A stretch of DNA of 64,000 nucleotides, taken from NCBI GenBank assembly GCA_947041165.1, contig CAMRCY010000009.1, forward strand, positions 1 through 64,000, given 5' to 3'. How positions within the stretch are numbered: position 1 is the first letter of the stretch; every line of letters begins with the position of its first letter. This document shows positions 63,631 to 64,000 of the stretch, one piece after another. The notes beneath the pieces are model-generated. The model had not been told where the DNA came from, did no database searches, and saw only the letters and a program-made list of their open reading frames with translations. A program made the position numbers and the translations under genes. The stretch comes from an uncultured Deferribacteraceae bacterium (GTDB lineage: Bacteria; Chrysiogenota; Deferribacteres; Deferribacterales; Mucispirillaceae).

Positions 63631-64000
63631 TTACTCGATTATCTCTGTAACAACACCTGCTCCAACTGTTTTACCACCCTCACGAATTGCAAAACGTAAC
63701 CCTTTTTCCATTGCGATCGGTTGAATCAAGTTTACTTCAGCTGAAATATTATCACCTGGCATAACCATCTCTACGCCTTCTGGTAGAATAATGATTCCTG
63801 TAACGTCTGTTGTTCTGAAATAGAACTGTGGACGGTAGCCTGGGAAGAATGGAGTGTGACGTCCGTGCTCTTCTTTTGTTAATATGTATGCTTCAGCTTT
63901 GAATTTTTTATGTGGTTTGATCGATCCTGGTTTAGCCAATACTTGACCACGCTCAACATCATCTTTCTTAGTTCCTCTTAATAAAACACCAACGTTATCG
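63631..64000 (-). CDS. tuf: Elongation factor Tu, C-terminal part (5' end outside window)
   Basis: Brings aminoacyl-tRNA to the ribosome. The frame is open to the window end and continues beyond it: [33 protein letters not shown], then domain 3 with [32 protein letters not shown] and [14 protein letters not shown] (cores quoted). About the last 122 residues are present. Confidence 0.96.
   Translation of the reverse strand, partial: DNVGVLLRGTKKDDVERGQVLAKPGSIKPHKKFKAEAYILTKEEHGRHTPFFPGYRPQFYFRTTDVTGIIILPEGVEMVMPGDNISAEVNLIQPIAMEKGLRFAIREGGKTVGAGVVTEIIE

Overview
The window (about 30% GC by eye) reads as one chromosome segment of an anaerobic or microaerophilic diderm bacterium. Diderm signs are BamA, a NlpC/P60-SPOR lipoprotein, several lipoproteins and a small predicted outer-membrane barrel. 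Peptidoglycan is of the meso-DAP type (dapF-dapA-dapB). Oxygen defence is PerR, rubrerythrin and a di-haem peroxidase. Thymidylate is made by ThyX, fumarase is the two-subunit Fe-S type, and hemE-hemH sit with a UbiA prenyltransferase and UbiX. The gene order rpmE / thyX / DUF1385 / prfA / prmC / murA / hisG resembles what I recall from Deferribacterota and Desulfuromonadota. I lean towards a Deferribacterota-like lineage, but no 16S gene is present to settle it.

Layout. 1-7.9 kb: minus-strand housekeeping genes ending in partial bamA. 8.4-15.3 kb: two large paralogous surface lipoproteins with beta repeats and GLUG-like repeats, each closed by the same 97-bp terminator unit. 16-19.2 kb: peroxidase, rubrerythrin, PerR and a cell-wall hydrolase. 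19.2-21.1 kb: serA, whose last codons are copied downstream as a 69-bp tandem array. 21.3-26.1 kb: a haem/prenyl-quinone operon followed by three small unknown genes. 26.5-27.5 kb: fba. 27.8-30.8 kb: an accessory cassette of an unknown gene, three paralogous one-TM proteins and a small P-loop protein. 31.3-34 kb: lysine/DAP genes. 34-39.5 kb: DUF1232, smpB, ogt, DUF805, fumarase and malate dehydrogenase. 39.5-45.7 kb: a repeat-rich accessory stretch with an XRE regulator, a barrel protein, tiny membrane proteins, a TRL-like lipoprotein, an orphan McrB-type N-terminal module and tmRNA (ssrA). 45.8-64 kb: two ABC ATPases, then the alpha, spc and S10 ribosomal operons back to partial tuf, all on the minus strand. 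rpmD (L30) is missing from its usual place between rpsE and rplO.

A recurring theme is minisatellite expansion. Tandem repeats lie in intergenic DNA (serA 3' end, smpB promoter, 25-bp array near 39.8 kb, 41-bp array inside the spc operon) and inside genes (a 14-residue repeat in an ABC ATPase, an 8-residue repeat in the L17 tail). Best candidates for something undescribed are the three-paralogue plus P-loop cassette, the repeat-bearing ABC ATPase whose 5' end overlaps the rplQ terminator, the orphan McrB-like module, and the XRE/barrel locus with paired inverted-repeat sites.
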